DNA of 64,000 nucleotides from Pseudomonadota bacterium (GTDB lineage Bacteria; Bdellovibrionota; UBA1018; CAIMNF01): NCBI GenBank assembly GCA_027488515.1, contig JAIYBN010000004.1, positions 551,252 to 615,251 of the forward strand, read 5' to 3'. Shown piece by piece: positions 42,149 to 52,251 of this stretch (position 1 is its first letter; each line of letters starts with the position of its first letter). The notes under the pieces were generated by a model. It saw only the letters and a program-made list of their open reading frames with translations, ran no database searches and was not told where the DNA came from. The position numbers and the translations under genes were made by a program.

Positions 42149-42932
42149 AGCGGATCCGCTCGACCGTCTCCCCTGTGCCTGGAAAATCTGCAGGGGTCAG
42201 GGTGATCGACTGCTCACCCGGATGATTCTTTTCAAGCCAATCCCAGGCCAATTCCATGTCAGGAGTGGCGATCAGTCTTCCGTCCTCCGGGCCCTTGGCC
42301 CATTCCAGACCCTCGAGGTACAACTTCAACATTCCCACTTTCCGGCCGGTGCCACCGCCCCCGACCAGACGATTCGGGGCGTAGACCCTTCGAATCCAGC
42401 TGTCAGGAACCGCCTTCTTGCCGAGAGCGAGATTGAAAAAATGAGCGCCCATCTCGGCACAACCGGATCCTTGCCCGAGTAAAATCTGATGACCGCCCCC
42501 GTAGTGACGGAAAGCCCCGTTCAGGATCCACTGGTGCAATTCATCGAAGAGCAACCGGGTCCGGTCGGACGACATCGGAACCGTCACGGTCTTCAACCGG
42601 CCTTTTCGACGGGCCCACTCCACACCTCGGTGAGCATCTGCACCGGAGTCGAGTTTACCCGGGAAATCGTAAAAGAACGTCCCCATTCCGATCCGCTCCA
42701 TCGCCACCTTCATTGTGGATCGATTCCGGTTCTGTCGACTCATGCCGGTGATCACACGGTTCACCCCGTAATCGTTGGGCGTTTCAGATTCGATCTCGAT
42801 GTAAAAATGCCCGATCGGATACGTGTCCTGGATCAAATGATGCCAAAGTGTCTTCTTCAGGAGTTGCCGAGGATGGGTCCATTCGAGTGGGGCCGGTGGA
42901 GGAACAACGTGCAGCTTGAACTGGTTCGGCAT
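42072..42932 (-). CDS. Conserved-looking hypothetical protein
   Basis: A 286 aa cytoplasmic protein. The longer ORF-track start would overlap prmA; ATG 42932 is 5 nt after the prmA stop. Visible features: GHFYIEIESE, GMSRQNRNRST, a glycine-rich GGGHQILLGQGSGCAEMGA and TLTPADFPGTGET. The G-Q-G-S-G-C motif could be a nucleophile or cofactor site, but I know no family to match. Third gene of the rng-prmA operon, so possibly related to RNA or ribosome maintenance. Confidence 0.6.
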   Translation of the reverse strand: MPNQFKLHVVPPPAPLEWTHPRQLLKKTLWHHLIQDTYPIGHFYIEIESETPNDYGVNRVITGMSRQNRNRSTMKVAMERIGMGTFFYDFPGKLDSGADAHRGVEWARRKGRLKTVTVPMSSDRTRLLFDELHQWILNGAFRHYGGGHQILLGQGSGCAEMGAHFFNLALGKKAVPDSWIRRVYAPNRLVGGGGTGRKVGMLKLYLEGLEWAKGPEDGRLIATPDMELAWDWLEKNHPGEQSITLTPADFPGTGETVERIRFTAGYAVESEETLRQQWARLRVDPA

Positions 42933-42937
42933 GGTTT

Positions 42938-43939
42938 TCAAATCCGCTTGAGACGGAGAGCTCTCCATTCGTTTTTCTCGAGGCGGGTGAGCTCGAAAGG
43001 ACGCCCCCCCTCCTGGTAAGTCCGGATGACCTCGTCCAGATCGGATTCGATCAATCCGGAAAGGACCAGCTCGGACTTCGTCTTCAAACAATCGCGGATC
43101 ACCGGCGCAAACCGGATCAGAATCGGCCTGAGGATGTTCGCCAGCAGGACATCGACCCGACCACCACGGATTTCTCCCGGAATCTCCTCGAGAAAACGGA
43201 TCTGCTCCGAGACTCCGTTCAATTCGGCGTTCTCACGTGCGTTTTCATTGGCAAGGGGATCGATCTCCACGCAATAGACCCGGGCCCCTTGTCGGGCCGC
43301 CTGGATTCCGAGGATGCCGGAGCCGGAACCGAAGTCCAACACCGTCTTTCCCTCCAGACTGCCGAGAGAGCGAAGCACCTTCAAACACAACTGGGTGGTC
43401 TCATGGGTCCCTGTTCCGAAACCTGCACCGGGATTGATCACCAGAATACCCTGGCTCTTCCCGGAATCCTTTGCCGCCATCCACTCTTCGCTCCAAGGAG
43501 GCAGGACTTTCAGGTGCTCATCGACCTCGATCCCCGTGAAAGAGGCTTTCCAGGTCGCGTTCCAATCCTGCTCTTCTTCTTCCTTCAAGCGCGGAACAGA
43601 ACGGAGATGATATTCGCTCAACAACCAGTCCATGGCGGACCGGGCGGAGGCCTCATCTCTGAAATAAGCCAAGAGGGTCAGCTCCTTCTCTTGCGCCAAC
43701 CAGTCCCGCTCGTGCGGGGCCATCCCCTCGTCGAGCACCCACGATTCGGTCTCATAACCGCGCTCGTGGGCCTCTTCGGCCAACAAAACCCCCTCGGTCA
43801 CCCCGAGAAAAGTACCCTCGCTACCGGAACAGAAATCATTGAACCGGGCGATCGCATCCTCACGGGTATGGGATCCTTCTCCCCGGCCCCGGCCCAATCG
43901 GACCTCGGAACCGAGCTCGAAGGCGAGCGAGAACATCAT
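42938..43939 (-). CDS. prmA: Ribosomal protein L11 methyltransferase
   Basis: Methylates ribosomal protein L11 using SAM. The 333 aa product has an N-terminal L11-binding domain and a C-terminal class I methyltransferase: NPGAGFGTGTHETTQLCL, VLDFGSGSGILGIQAA (motif I), VEIDPLANENARENA and VDVLLANILRPIL (NPPY-like position). The first ~40 residues look less typical and may reflect a lineage-specific start. ATG 43939 overlaps the RNase E/G stop. Confidence 0.92.
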   Translation of the reverse strand: MMFSLAFELGSEVRLGRGRGEGSHTREDAIARFNDFCSGSEGTFLGVTEGVLLAEEAHERGYETESWVLDEGMAPHERDWLAQEKELTLLAYFRDEASARSAMDWLLSEYHLRSVPRLKEEEEQDWNATWKASFTGIEVDEHLKVLPPWSEEWMAAKDSGKSQGILVINPGAGFGTGTHETTQLCLKVLRSLGSLEGKTVLDFGSGSGILGIQAARQGARVYCVEIDPLANENARENAELNGVSEQIRFLEEIPGEIRGGRVDVLLANILRPILIRFAPVIRDCLKTKSELVLSGLIESDLDEVIRTYQEGGRPFELTRLEKNEWRALRLKRI

Positions 43940-46878
43940 GATCCGGAACCCTCTCCTTGACCTCCTGCGGGGTCGAAAGAGCTCTCACTGGTCACGGAAG
44001 ACTCGACATTCCCGGTCCGCTCGTCCTGGGGACGGAAGCGACCGCCACCCGGGTTCGCGCCGTTACCGTTGGGGTTGCCACCACGACCACGATTGCGATT
44101 CCTGTTGCGTTGACGGCCCCATCTTTGTCCTTGGCCGTTTACGCCTGACTCGGATTGGTTCACCGGCGGTTTGCCACCGGCACCTGCAATCGCCGCATCC
44201 TGCGCGGCTTGAGCGCGAAGGTAGGCCAGCTGGTCTTCGTCATCCATTTCATTGAAATTGCGGGTCTCGATCACGGTGTTGACCGGAGCCACAGGTTCAC
44301 GGAATTCCACCTCGCCTGCCTCGGAAGTAGGAGTCACCGCCGCCATGATCACCGCGGGAGCGGGCTCGGCGGCCGGGGCAGCGGCACGGGTGGTGATGAA
44401 ACTTCCGCTCGGCTTCGTCGCGGGAAGCTGAGGAGGAATCTTTCCCTGATGTCCGGATCCGTCCCGATCACGATTGCGATCCCGGTTGCGCTCCTGGTTT
44501 CTGTCCTGATTCCGATCCTGGTTCCGGTCCTGGTTCCGATCTTGATCCCGACCTCTTTCCTGGTCCTGACCACGCGCGGAACGGTTGTCGTCACGACCCC
44601 GTTTGGATTTTTCCCGACGATCACTGCGCTCACGCTCCATGCGGAGCTGGCGGGCCAGATCGACGGTCTGTTTCCGGTTCGGAGCACGATCGGAAACCAC
44701 TTCGAACTGCTCGGCGTGGTATTCCATCACGGTCTGGAGATAAACCGACTTGTTGTAGCGACGCTCGAGCTGATCGAGAGCGTCCCGCAACTCGATGGCG
44801 AGAATGTTGACGACCGCTTCATGGGCGGAAACCAGGATCTTCTTCGCTTCACGATCGACGCTGAGGCGCTCGATCTCGCGAAGGATCTCGTAGGCGACGG
44901 TCGAATTGCTCTTCATGTAGCCCCGGCCCTCACAATGGGAGCAGGGTTCGCACAAGGAGCGGACCAGAGTGTCGCGAGTCCGCTTGCGGGTCATCTCGAC
45001 GAGGCCGAGTTCGGAGATCTTCTGGATGGAAGGACGGGCCCGGTCCTTCTTGAGAGCTTCGTCGAGTGCGCGGTACACGCGCATCTTGTTCTCTTCGCGC
45101 TCCATGTCGATGAAATCGACGATGATGATCCCCCCGCAATTGCGGAGACGGAGCTGGTACGCGATTTCCTCGGCGGCTTCGAGATTGGTCTTGAGGATCG
45201 TGTCCTCGAGATTCTTCTTCCCGACAAAGCGTCCGGTGTTCACGTCAATCGCAACCAGAGCTTCGGCCTGGTCGATCACGATGTAGCCACCGCTCTTCAA
45301 CCATACGCGACGCTCGAGAGAACGGGTGAGCTCACTCGACAGTCCGTAAGCGTCAAACACGGGAATGTCACCCTGGTACAATTCGATCTTCTCGATCAAG
45401 GACGGCATGAAGCGCTCGGCGAAAGCCTGCAGTTCATTGTAGTGATAACGGGTGTCGACGATGATCCTGTCGATGTCCTCGTTCACCCAGTCCCGGATCG
45501 CGCGGAGGGTGGAATTCAAATCTTCGTAAACCAGGGATGGCGCACTGACATCGTCCGCCCGGGTGCGGATCTCACCCCAGAGCTTGGACAGGTAATCGAT
45601 GTCCTGCTTGATCCACGATTCGGGATCTTTCCCGCCGCTTGCAGTCCTGACGATGAATCCCATCTTGCGAGGACGGTTCTTCTCCACAAAGTCACGGAGA
45701 CGACGGCGCTCGTCATCGCGTTCGATCCGGCGGCTCACTCCGACGTGATCGATGGAAGGCATGCAAACCAGGTGACGTCCGGGAAGGCTCACGTGACAGG
45801 TCAGACGTGCGCCCTTCGTCGCGATCGGATCCTTGGCCACCTGGACGATCACTTCCTGACCTTCTTTCAAAAGGTCGGCGATGTTCGCCTGGGTGCGGGG
45901 ACGCATGTTCTTGGATTTGATGCGGCGATCCCGGCCACGTTGCTCGCGGAATTCGGGACGGGGCTTCTTCGATTTTGAATTCTGGGACTGGGGTCCTTCT
46001 TCGACACCGGCCATGGCGGCGCGGTCACTCTGAAGGCTGGCGGAGTCATTCAGGTTCTCATTGACCGAATCGGGAATCAGATTCGGGTCTTCGTTGGACT
46101 CGCCACCTGCAAACTGCTGACGACCACGATTCTCACCGTTCCTTCCACGGCCCCTGCGGCGACGGCGACCGCGACGACGGCGGGTATCGCCGTTCAACGC
46201 CTGAAGCGGAGCCCCCGACTGGTTTTCACCCGCCTGGACTTCTCCCTCTGCCGAAACCTCACCGGAAATCGATCCTTCCTCGGATCCTTCTTCGGAATCT
46301 TCCAGGTCGTCCGATTCATCGCCTTCTTCAGATTCTTCCGACTCTTCGGACTCCTCGGAGTCCTCGAAATCATCGGAGTCCTGATCCATCACCGCATCCT
46401 GGACCTCTTGGGCGATCTCATCCCGGGTCAGTTCCTGCTCGGCATGTTCCGATGCATGGGACTCCAGAACAGAGCTGTCGCCCTCTCCTTCACCATAAGA
46501 TTCGTCTTGCTCGACCGTGGTCACAGCCGCGATCTCATCTCCTTCTTCGGGAGCCGCGAAGGCGCGGATAGCACCCTCACCTTCGGGAGTGATCTCTTCA
46601 TCACCCTCGGACTCGTTTTCAATCTCGGTTTCCTCACCCATCACCGCCGGATGGACGTAAATGTCATCCACGTAGAGGAATGCGGCCTTTTCCAGGCCGA
46701 CATCGACGAACGCGGCCTGCATACCGGGAAGCACCCGGGTGACCCGTCCTTTGTAAATGTTCCCTACGATCCCTTTTTCGCTTTGCCGTTCGATCAGGAG
46801 TTCCTGGATCCGACCCTCTTCCAAAAGAGCGATCCGGACTTCGGGAAGGGTTGCGTTGATAATCAGTTCTTTAGCCAT
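43936..46878 (-). CDS. rng: Ribonuclease E/G with large insertion in the S1 domain
   Basis: Endoribonuclease for mRNA decay and rRNA/tRNA processing. The 980 aa protein begins KELIINATLPEVRIALLE. The S1 domain is split: it runs to about residue 74 and resumes near 328 (IADLLKEGQEVIVQVAKDPIG). The ~255-residue insert is acidic (EDSEESEESEESEEGDES) then arginine-rich (RRRRGRRRRRGRGR). The catalytic region has AIDVNTGRFVG, IVDFIDM with the metal-binding aspartates and the zinc link CEPCSHC. The tail after ~760 is low-complexity RDR/NQDR repeats. Start 46878 follows GAGG; the ORF track is 7 codons too long. Confidence 0.93.
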   Translation of the reverse strand: MAKELIINATLPEVRIALLEEGRIQELLIERQSEKGIVGNIYKGRVTRVLPGMQAAFVDVGLEKAAFLYVDDIYVHPAVMGEETEIENESEGDEEITPEGEGAIRAFAAPEEGDEIAAVTTVEQDESYGEGEGDSSVLESHASEHAEQELTRDEIAQEVQDAVMDQDSDDFEDSEESEESEESEEGDESDDLEDSEEGSEEGSISGEVSAEGEVQAGENQSGAPLQALNGDTRRRRGRRRRRGRGRNGENRGRQQFAGGESNEDPNLIPDSVNENLNDSASLQSDRAAMAGVEEGPQSQNSKSKKPRPEFREQRGRDRRIKSKNMRPRTQANIADLLKEGQEVIVQVAKDPIATKGARLTCHVSLPGRHLVCMPSIDHVGVSRRIERDDERRRLRDFVEKNRPRKMGFIVRTASGGKDPESWIKQDIDYLSKLWGEIRTRADDVSAPSLVYEDLNSTLRAIRDWVNEDIDRIIVDTRYHYNELQAFAERFMPSLIEKIELYQGDIPVFDAYGLSSELTRSLERRVWLKSGGYIVIDQAEALVAIDVNTGRFVGKKNLEDTILKTNLEAAEEIAYQLRLRNCGGIIIVDFIDMEREENKMRVYRALDEALKKDRARPSIQKISELGLVEMTRKRTRDTLVRSLCEPCSHCEGRGYMKSNSTVAYEILREIERLSVDREAKKILVSAHEAVVNILAIELRDALDQLERRYNKSVYLQTVMEYHAEQFEVVSDRAPNRKQTVDLARQLRMERERSDRREKSKRGRDDNRSARGQDQERGRDQDRNQDRNQDRNQDRNQERNRDRNRDRDGSGHQGKIPPQLPATKPSGSFITTRAAAPAAEPAPAVIMAAVTPTSEAGEVEFREPVAPVNTVIETRNFNEMDDEDQLAYLRAQAAQDAAIAGAGGKPPVNQSESGVNGQGQRWGRQRNRNRNRGRGGNPNGNGANPGGGRFRPQDERTGNVESSVTSESSFDPAGGQGEGSGS
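44461..44560 (-). repeat. Short tandem coding repeat in the RNase E/G tail
   Basis: About five near-identical 12-nt units encode DRNQ, degenerating into ERNRDRNRDRD toward the downstream side. It is an in-frame microsatellite-like repeat in a disordered basic/acidic tail, so length variation between strains would not shift the frame. Confidence 0.7.
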
Positions 46879-47267
46879 GAGCCACCTCGAATGTGGCAAG
46901 GACTCAGAGCGGACTCAGAGACTTCCGACCGGTTCCCCAGGAATCATCCCTCGAATCAGAACGCATGGACGCAGAACTCTGCCCCCTCTTTGCGCATCGG
47001 CCTGATTGAATTGGAGACTTTCCATAACGGGTCGCCTTGAAGCTTTACCTGAATCCATCCGCACTAAGATGTTGCGAAGACTCTTGTTTTCTTGCCTGTT
47101 GTTGCGGTCATTGAACCGAACGGGAGCTGATGTTCGTTCGTTGGTGTTTGCTCTCCCGGACCCGGACAAGGACCAATAAAACCACTAAATCTTTAGCCTA
47201 TTCTTCACTTAGGCCTGGAAACAGAGTATAGCATGGGCTGGAGAACATCAATCTCAAAAAATCACCT
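46879..47267. other. Long divergent intergenic region between rng and deoC
   Basis: This 389-base gap has no convincing gene; an 84-codon minus-strand frame (46915-47169) lacks a good start and coding character. On the minus strand TATACT (47232-47227) with TTGAGA 19 nt upstream could be a promoter giving rng a ~340-nt leader, of the kind RNase E uses to regulate itself. On the plus strand TATAGC overlaps the same site, and deoC follows 35 nt later without a clear ribosome-binding site. Confidence 0.4.
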
Positions 47268-47966
47268 ATGACCCAGCCCGTCAGCCGCAATCTGGAAATC
47301 GCCCGCAAGATCGACCACACCCTGCTCAAACCGACTCTGACTCGAACAGAACTCGAGGGTCTCTGTCGCGAAGCGGCGGAATGGAATTTTGCCACCGTCT
47401 GCATTCCACCGTGCTGGGTTCGTGATGCGGCCCGCCTTCTTGTGGGCACGGATGTCAAAACCATCACCGTGGTCGGATTTCCGCTCGGCTATTCCCATCC
47501 CGCGGCCAAAGCATTCGAGGCGCATCGCGCCATTGACGAGGGCGCCTCGGAGATCGATCTGGTCGTGAACCTGAGCCGGATCAAGAGCGGCGAATGGACC
47601 GAAGTGGAAGCAGACATCACCGAAACCGTGAGGGCCTGTGCCGGAGTACCGGTCAAGGTGATCATCGAAACCGCCTACCTCACTCAGGAAGAAAAATCCT
47701 CCGCTGCCCTGGCTGCCGAACGCGCTGGAGCGGCATTTGTGAAAACCTCCACCGGATTTGCCACCGGTGTTCCTGTGAGCGGAGCCACGGTGGAAGACAT
47801 TCGACTCCTCCGGAGCATCCTCCGCCCCACCACCCGGATCAAGGCCTCGGGGGGGATCCGTGATCTGGCGGGTGCCGTCGCCTTGATCGAGGCCGGAGCC
47901 GACCGCCTGGGAACCTCGTGCGGGGTTGCCATATTGAAGGGCCTGAGCGCCTCGGGAGCTTATTGA
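47268..47966 (+). CDS. deoC: Deoxyribose-phosphate aldolase
   Basis: Splits 2-deoxyribose-5-phosphate into acetaldehyde and glyceraldehyde-3-phosphate. The 232 aa protein shows [12 protein letters not shown] at the N terminus, [22 protein letters not shown] with the Schiff-base lysine region, VKTSTGF and IKASGGIRD. No good ribosome-binding site is visible before ATG 47268. First gene of the deoC-deoB-deoA-cdd operon, overlapping deoB by 1 nt. Confidence 0.96.
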   Translation: MTQPVSRNLEIARKIDHTLLKPTLTRTELEGLCREAAEWNFATVCIPPCWVRDAARLLVGTDVKTITVVGFPLGYSHPAAKAFEAHRAIDEGASEIDLVVNLSRIKSGEWTEVEADITETVRACAGVPVKVIIETAYLTQEEKSSAALAAERAGAAFVKTSTGFATGVPVSGATVEDIRLLRSILRPTTRIKASGGIRDLAGAVALIEAGADRLGTSCGVAILKGLSASGAY

Positions 47967-49159
47967 TGATCAAGCGCGTGTTTTGGATCGTGATGGACGG
48001 ACTCGGTGTGGGCGAAGCCCCGGATGCCCCTGCCTTCGGGGATACCGGGTCGAACACACTCTCGAACCTGGCGGCATCGGCACTGAAGAGCCGTGGAATT
48101 CCCCTTCGGATTCCGAACCTGCTGGGGATGGGGCTCGGACGGGTCACGCCGGTTGCAGGAAGTTCCGAACCCGCCCGGATCCGCGGTGCCTACGGAAAAG
48201 CCCTTGAGCAGTCAGCTGGAAAAGACACCACCTCCGGGCACTGGGAGATGGCGGGATTGGTCGTCAAAGAAGCCTTTCCTGTTTACGAGCAAGGATTCCC
48301 CGAATCCGTGGTGGAGCGCTGGGTTCGCGAAAACCGGCTTCCCGGCGTGCTCGGGAACCATGCCGCGAGTGGCACGGAAATCATAGAAAAACTCGGTCCG
48401 GAGCACATGCTTTCAGGAAAGCCGATTCTCTACACCTCGGCAGACAGCGTCTGGCAAGTGGCCGCCCACGAAGAGACCTTCGGGCTGGAGCGGCTGTACG
48501 AAGTCTGCAAATCAGCGAGGAAAATCTGCGATGAATTGAACCTCGGCAGGGTGATCGCACGTCCCTTCGTCGGCGATCCTTCCAAAGGAATCCCGTTCAA
48601 ACGGACTTACAACCGGAAAGATTACGCCCAGCTCCCCTTCGGCCCCACCGTTCTCGACCACCTGACCACCGCAGGGGTACCGGTTCTCGGGGTCGGCAAG
48701 ATTTCGAACATTTTCGCCGGCGTCGGGGTGCCTCGAAACATCGACACACGCGGGAACACGGACGGATTGCGCGTCATGATCGAGTGCATGGACCGTGAGT
48801 CCAGCGGCCTGGTTTATGTGAACCTCATCGACTTCGACATGCTTTACGGACACCGTCGGGATGTTCCGGGATTTGCCACCGCACTCGAGGAATTCGATGT
48901 GGCGCTCGGTGAGATGATGGCGAAAGCCGGCCCCGAGGACCTTTTCATTCTCACCGCCGATCACGGCAACGATCCCACTTACCGGGGGACCGACCACACC
49001 CGCGAATTCGTCCCGGTGATCGCCTGGTCGCCGAAAATGAATCAAGCGGTGGATCTCGGCATCCGTGAATCCTTCGTCGACATGGGGGCCACCATCGAGG
49101 AGGCCCTCACCGGAAAGCGATCCACCCTGAACGGTTCGTTCCTCAAACAATTATTTTGA
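47966..49159 (+). CDS. deoB: Phosphopentomutase
   Basis: Interconverts (deoxy)ribose-1-phosphate and -5-phosphate with manganese. The 397 aa product has the alkaline-phosphatase-superfamily start [13 protein letters not shown], then [11 protein letters not shown] with the phospho-accepting threonine, and the metal site [19 protein letters not shown]. The correct start is ATG 47966 in the TGATG overlap with deoC, 16 codons after the ORF-track start. It connects deoA products to deoC. Confidence 0.96.
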   Translation: MIKRVFWIVMDGLGVGEAPDAPAFGDTGSNTLSNLAASALKSRGIPLRIPNLLGMGLGRVTPVAGSSEPARIRGAYGKALEQSAGKDTTSGHWEMAGLVVKEAFPVYEQGFPESVVERWVRENRLPGVLGNHAASGTEIIEKLGPEHMLSGKPILYTSADSVWQVAAHEETFGLERLYEVCKSARKICDELNLGRVIARPFVGDPSKGIPFKRTYNRKDYAQLPFGPTVLDHLTTAGVPVLGVGKISNIFAGVGVPRNIDTRGNTDGLRVMIECMDRESSGLVYVNLIDFDMLYGHRRDVPGFATALEEFDVALGEMMAKAGPEDLFILTADHGNDPTYRGTDHTREFVPVIAWSPKMNQAVDLGIRESFVDMGATIEEALTGKRSTLNGSFLKQLF

Positions 49160-49184
49160 AACCCCATTTTGAAAGCAGGTCCGT

Positions 49185-50531
49185 ATGACATCCTCCACCC
49201 CCCTGTCCATCCCCCAACTCATCCAGAAAAAACGCGACAACACCCCTCTTGCTCCGAATGAAATCGAACGCATCATCCGTGGCGCGGTTTCGAAAGAGAT
49301 CCCCGACTACCAACTCAGCGCGTTTTTGATGGCGACCTATTTCACCGGCATGACCTTTGATGAAACCGCCAACCTTACCCGGTCCATGGTCGACTCCGGA
49401 GAGACCGTGGATCTCGCCAAGATCAAGGGGGCGAAGGTCGACAAACATTCGACCGGTGGTATCGGCGACAAAGTCTCGATCATCCTCGCTCCACTCGCCG
49501 CGGCTTGCGGCCTGAAGGTGCCGATGATGGCCGGGCGGGGTCTCGGCCACACCGGTGGGACGATCGACAAACTGGAGGCCATCCCCGGCTACAGAACCGT
49601 GCTCTCGCGCGATGAGTTCTCGAAGATCCTGAGCGAAGTGGGATGCGCCATCATCTCGCAAAGCGAGAAGATCGCACCTGCAGACCGGATTTTCTACGCT
49701 CTTCGGGATGTGACCGCCACCATCGAGTGCATTCCGCTCATCACCTCGTCGATCCTCTCCAAGAAGATCGCAGAAGGTGCCAACGGTCTTGTCATGGACA
49801 TCAAAGTCGGCAACGGCGCCTTCATGAAAAAGAAGACCGAAGCCATGACACTGGCCCGCACCCTCCGCGCGGTGGCCAAACGATCCAAGGTCGAGCTACG
49901 GGCGACCCTGACCAACATGGACCAACCTCTCGGTTACGCTGCGGGGAACGCTCTCGAAATCTACGAGTGCATCGAAGTCATGAAGAACGAGGACCTGAAT
50001 CCATACCAGCTCCGCTCATCGGACCTCCGTGAACTCACCTTGCACCTGTGTGCCCACATGCTGGAAATCGGGAAAGTCGTGAAATCCCACGCAGAAGGAC
50101 GCAAACTCGCGTCCAAAAAGCTGGAAGACGGCTCGGCCTGGAAAAAATTCAAGGAAATGGTCACGGCACAAGGCGGAGACGCTTCCACACTGGAAGAGCC
50201 TTGGCGCTACATGAAGTCGGACAAGGTCGTCGACATCCGGTGCGGAAAAAAAGGTTATGTGACGGAGATGCAGTCCGAAGAAATCGGACGATTGCTGATC
50301 CAGCTCGGTGCCGGCCGGAACCGTGTGGGTGAGCCGATCGATCACTCGGTCGGACTCTTCTTCCACAAGAAACTCGGAGCGATGGTCAAGCCGCAGGACA
50401 CCCTGGTCACCGTTTTCGGGAACAAGAACAGCGATTTCGATTTGATCGCGTCTCAGATCCACTCTATGATCAAGATCAGCGCCGCTAAAAAAACCGCGCC
50501 GAAACTGATCCTGGAGGCGAACGTCAAATGA
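49185..50531 (+). CDS. deoA: Thymidine / pyrimidine-nucleoside phosphorylase
   Basis: Phosphorolysis of thymidine (or other pyrimidine nucleosides) to base and sugar-1-phosphate. The 448 aa length and motifs fit: ALMATYFTGM-like helix, VDKHSTGGIGDKVS, the GRGLGHTGGTIDKLE substrate loop, KIGNG-type metal loop (DIKVGNGAFMK) and the C-terminal barrel-sandwich domain. It lies 25 nt after deoB and overlaps cdd by ATGA. From sequence alone I cannot separate deoA from pdp specificity. Confidence 0.93.
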   Translation: MTSSTPLSIPQLIQKKRDNTPLAPNEIERIIRGAVSKEIPDYQLSAFLMATYFTGMTFDETANLTRSMVDSGETVDLAKIKGAKVDKHSTGGIGDKVSIILAPLAAACGLKVPMMAGRGLGHTGGTIDKLEAIPGYRTVLSRDEFSKILSEVGCAIISQSEKIAPADRIFYALRDVTATIECIPLITSSILSKKIAEGANGLVMDIKVGNGAFMKKKTEAMTLARTLRAVAKRSKVELRATLTNMDQPLGYAAGNALEIYECIEVMKNEDLNPYQLRSSDLRELTLHLCAHMLEIGKVVKSHAEGRKLASKKLEDGSAWKKFKEMVTAQGGDASTLEEPWRYMKSDKVVDIRCGKKGYVTEMQSEEIGRLLIQLGAGRNRVGEPIDHSVGLFFHKKLGAMVKPQDTLVTVFGNKNSDFDLIASQIHSMIKISAAKKTAPKLILEANVK

Positions 50532-50935
50532 TCGATGAGACCCTGAAGAGTCTTGCCATCCGAGCAATGGATCACTCGTACTCGCCTTACAGCAAGAAGC
50601 AAGTCGGAGCGGCGATCCGTCTTTCGAGCGGAAAGATTTACACCGGCTGTAACATCGAGAATTCCTCGTACGGCGGCACCGTGTGCGCCGAACGCGTCGC
50701 CGTTTGGAAGGCCGTGAGCGAAGAAGGCCCCGGAATCGAGATCACGGAAGTCGCCGTCGCAACGGATGCCGATCCACCCTGGTCTCCTTGCGGACTTTGC
50801 AGACAGGTGATCAACGAGTTTGTGGCAAAATCCTGTCACGTGCACCTGGTCAACAAGACCGGAACCGTCAAGACCCACACTCATCACGAGCTTCTTCCCC
50901 ACGGATTCGACCGCAGCGCTCTCGAGCGTTCTTGA
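50528..50935 (+). CDS. cdd: Cytidine deaminase
   Basis: Deaminates cytidine and deoxycytidine to uridines, feeding the phosphorylase encoded just upstream. The 135 aa protein has the zinc/proton-shuttle motif CAERVAVWKA and the second zinc pair PCGLCRQV, plus GCNIENSSYGGTVCAERVA. It is of the tetrameric short type. The ATG overlaps the deoA stop. Last gene of the operon. Confidence 0.95.
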   Translation: MIDETLKSLAIRAMDHSYSPYSKKQVGAAIRLSSGKIYTGCNIENSSYGGTVCAERVAVWKAVSEEGPGIEITEVAVATDADPPWSPCGLCRQVINEFVAKSCHVHLVNKTGTVKTHTHHELLPHGFDRSALERS

Positions 50936-51048
50936 TTCTCCTTTGCTCACCCATTCCTTCATGGGAGACTGATCGAAACGCATTGTTCCCGGGATTCAGG
51001 ATGAATCCCCAAATGCCCGAACCAAACGAATTCAACGGAGGAATTCTC

Positions 51049-52230
51049 ATGCTTCGATCGTTCATCGCCCTGTTCGCGCTCTTCATCGGCCTCGCAGGCC
51101 AGGCAAACGCCCAGGGCTCCAGCCAGCCCAAAGAGTGGACCTTCCTGGTCTACTTGAACGGGTTCAACAACCTTGACCAGTTCGGAGCCCTCAACATCAA
51201 CCAAATGGAGCGGATCGGCTCCACCGACCGCGTGAACGTGATCGTCCAGTGGGCCAGCTTGCAGACGAAAACCGTGAAGCGCCTGGTGATCCGCAAGGAC
51301 AACGACTTCAACAAAGTGACTTCTCCCGTCGTGGAAAACCTCGGTCGGGTCGACATGGGCGACTGGCGCACACTGGTGGACTTCGTCCGCTGGGGCAACC
51401 AGAAATATCCGGCCCAGAAAGTATTCGTCGACGTCTGGAATCACGGAAGCGGCTGGCACGGAAAGCGTGACGGCAGCATCATCCAGCCGATGGACATCAG
51501 CTACGACGATCTCTCCGGAAATCGGATGACCACGAAGCAGTTGGCTCTCGCCATGTCGGAATCCGCGAAAATCCTCGGACACAAAGTGGATCTTTACGCC
51601 TCCGACGCCTGCTTGATGGCCATGGTCGAAGTCGCCCACGAGATGAAAGACTCGGTCAGCGTGTTCGCAGGCTCTGAAGAAGTCGAGCCGGGCGCTGGCT
51701 GGCCCTACGACACCTTCCTTGCCCGCTGGAACGCTCTCCAGGTTGCAAGTCCCCAGGAAGTCGCCAAGGCACTTTCGAAGGAATATGTGAAATCCTACCA
51801 GGGCTCCTCGAACGCCGTGACCTTCTCGGCCTTCGATCTCGACCGCCTGGCACCATTGACCCGCAACATCCGTGAGTTCTCGGACTCTTTCAAGAACCTG
51901 AACGCCACCGCGGTGAAACAGGTCCTGAAAGCAGCGGAGAACGCCCAGAGCTTCACCAACTCGGATTATGTCGATTTCGTCGACTTCTTGAACAACGTGA
52001 AGAATGCAGGCATCTCCTCGCTGGATACCGGCATCCTGAGCCGCCTCGCCTCCTCGACCGGTGACTTCATCATCGCGAATGACACTTACCGGTTCCCGAA
52101 GGCCTACGGAATGGCGATCTGGATTCCGACCTCCCGCTATGAGTACGCACAGCATGCGGACCTCTACTCGCAGCTGAGCTTCGACCAGACCACCCGCTGG
52201 GGCGATGTTCTGAAATCCATGCTGAAATAA
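51049..52230 (+). CDS. Exported clostripain-like cysteine protease (C11)
   Basis: A 393 aa exported protein. Signal peptide LRSFIALFALFIGLAGQANA. The C11 catalytic pair is readable: histidine in DVWNHGSGWHG and cysteine in ASDACLMAMVEVAHEM, about 70 residues later, followed by AGSEEVEPGAGWPY, a family hallmark. Such proteases usually cut after arginine or lysine. ATG 51049 follows a perfect GGAGGA; the long ORF-track frame begins far upstream inside cdd and is not real there. A strong terminator follows. Confidence 0.9.
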   Translation: MLRSFIALFALFIGLAGQANAQGSSQPKEWTFLVYLNGFNNLDQFGALNINQMERIGSTDRVNVIVQWASLQTKTVKRLVIRKDNDFNKVTSPVVENLGRVDMGDWRTLVDFVRWGNQKYPAQKVFVDVWNHGSGWHGKRDGSIIQPMDISYDDLSGNRMTTKQLALAMSESAKILGHKVDLYASDACLMAMVEVAHEMKDSVSVFAGSEEVEPGAGWPYDTFLARWNALQVASPQEVAKALSKEYVKSYQGSSNAVTFSAFDLDRLAPLTRNIREFSDSFKNLNATAVKQVLKAAENAQSFTNSDYVDFVDFLNNVKNAGISSLDTGILSRLASSTGDFIIANDTYRFPKAYGMAIWIPTSRYEYAQHADLYSQLSFDQTTRWGDVLKSMLK

Positions 52231-52251
52231 AGGGTCCTGACGGACGCAGGA

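Noticed and set aside
44461-44560. Possible CRISPR-like or non-coding tandem repeat
   Set aside because: Units are 12 nt with no spacers and lie in frame within the RNase E/G coding sequence, encoding DRNQ repeats.
46915-47169. 84-codon minus-strand ORF upstream of RNase E/G
   Set aside because: It starts with TTG, has no ribosome-binding site, and its composition is not protein-like. A leader is the simpler explanation.
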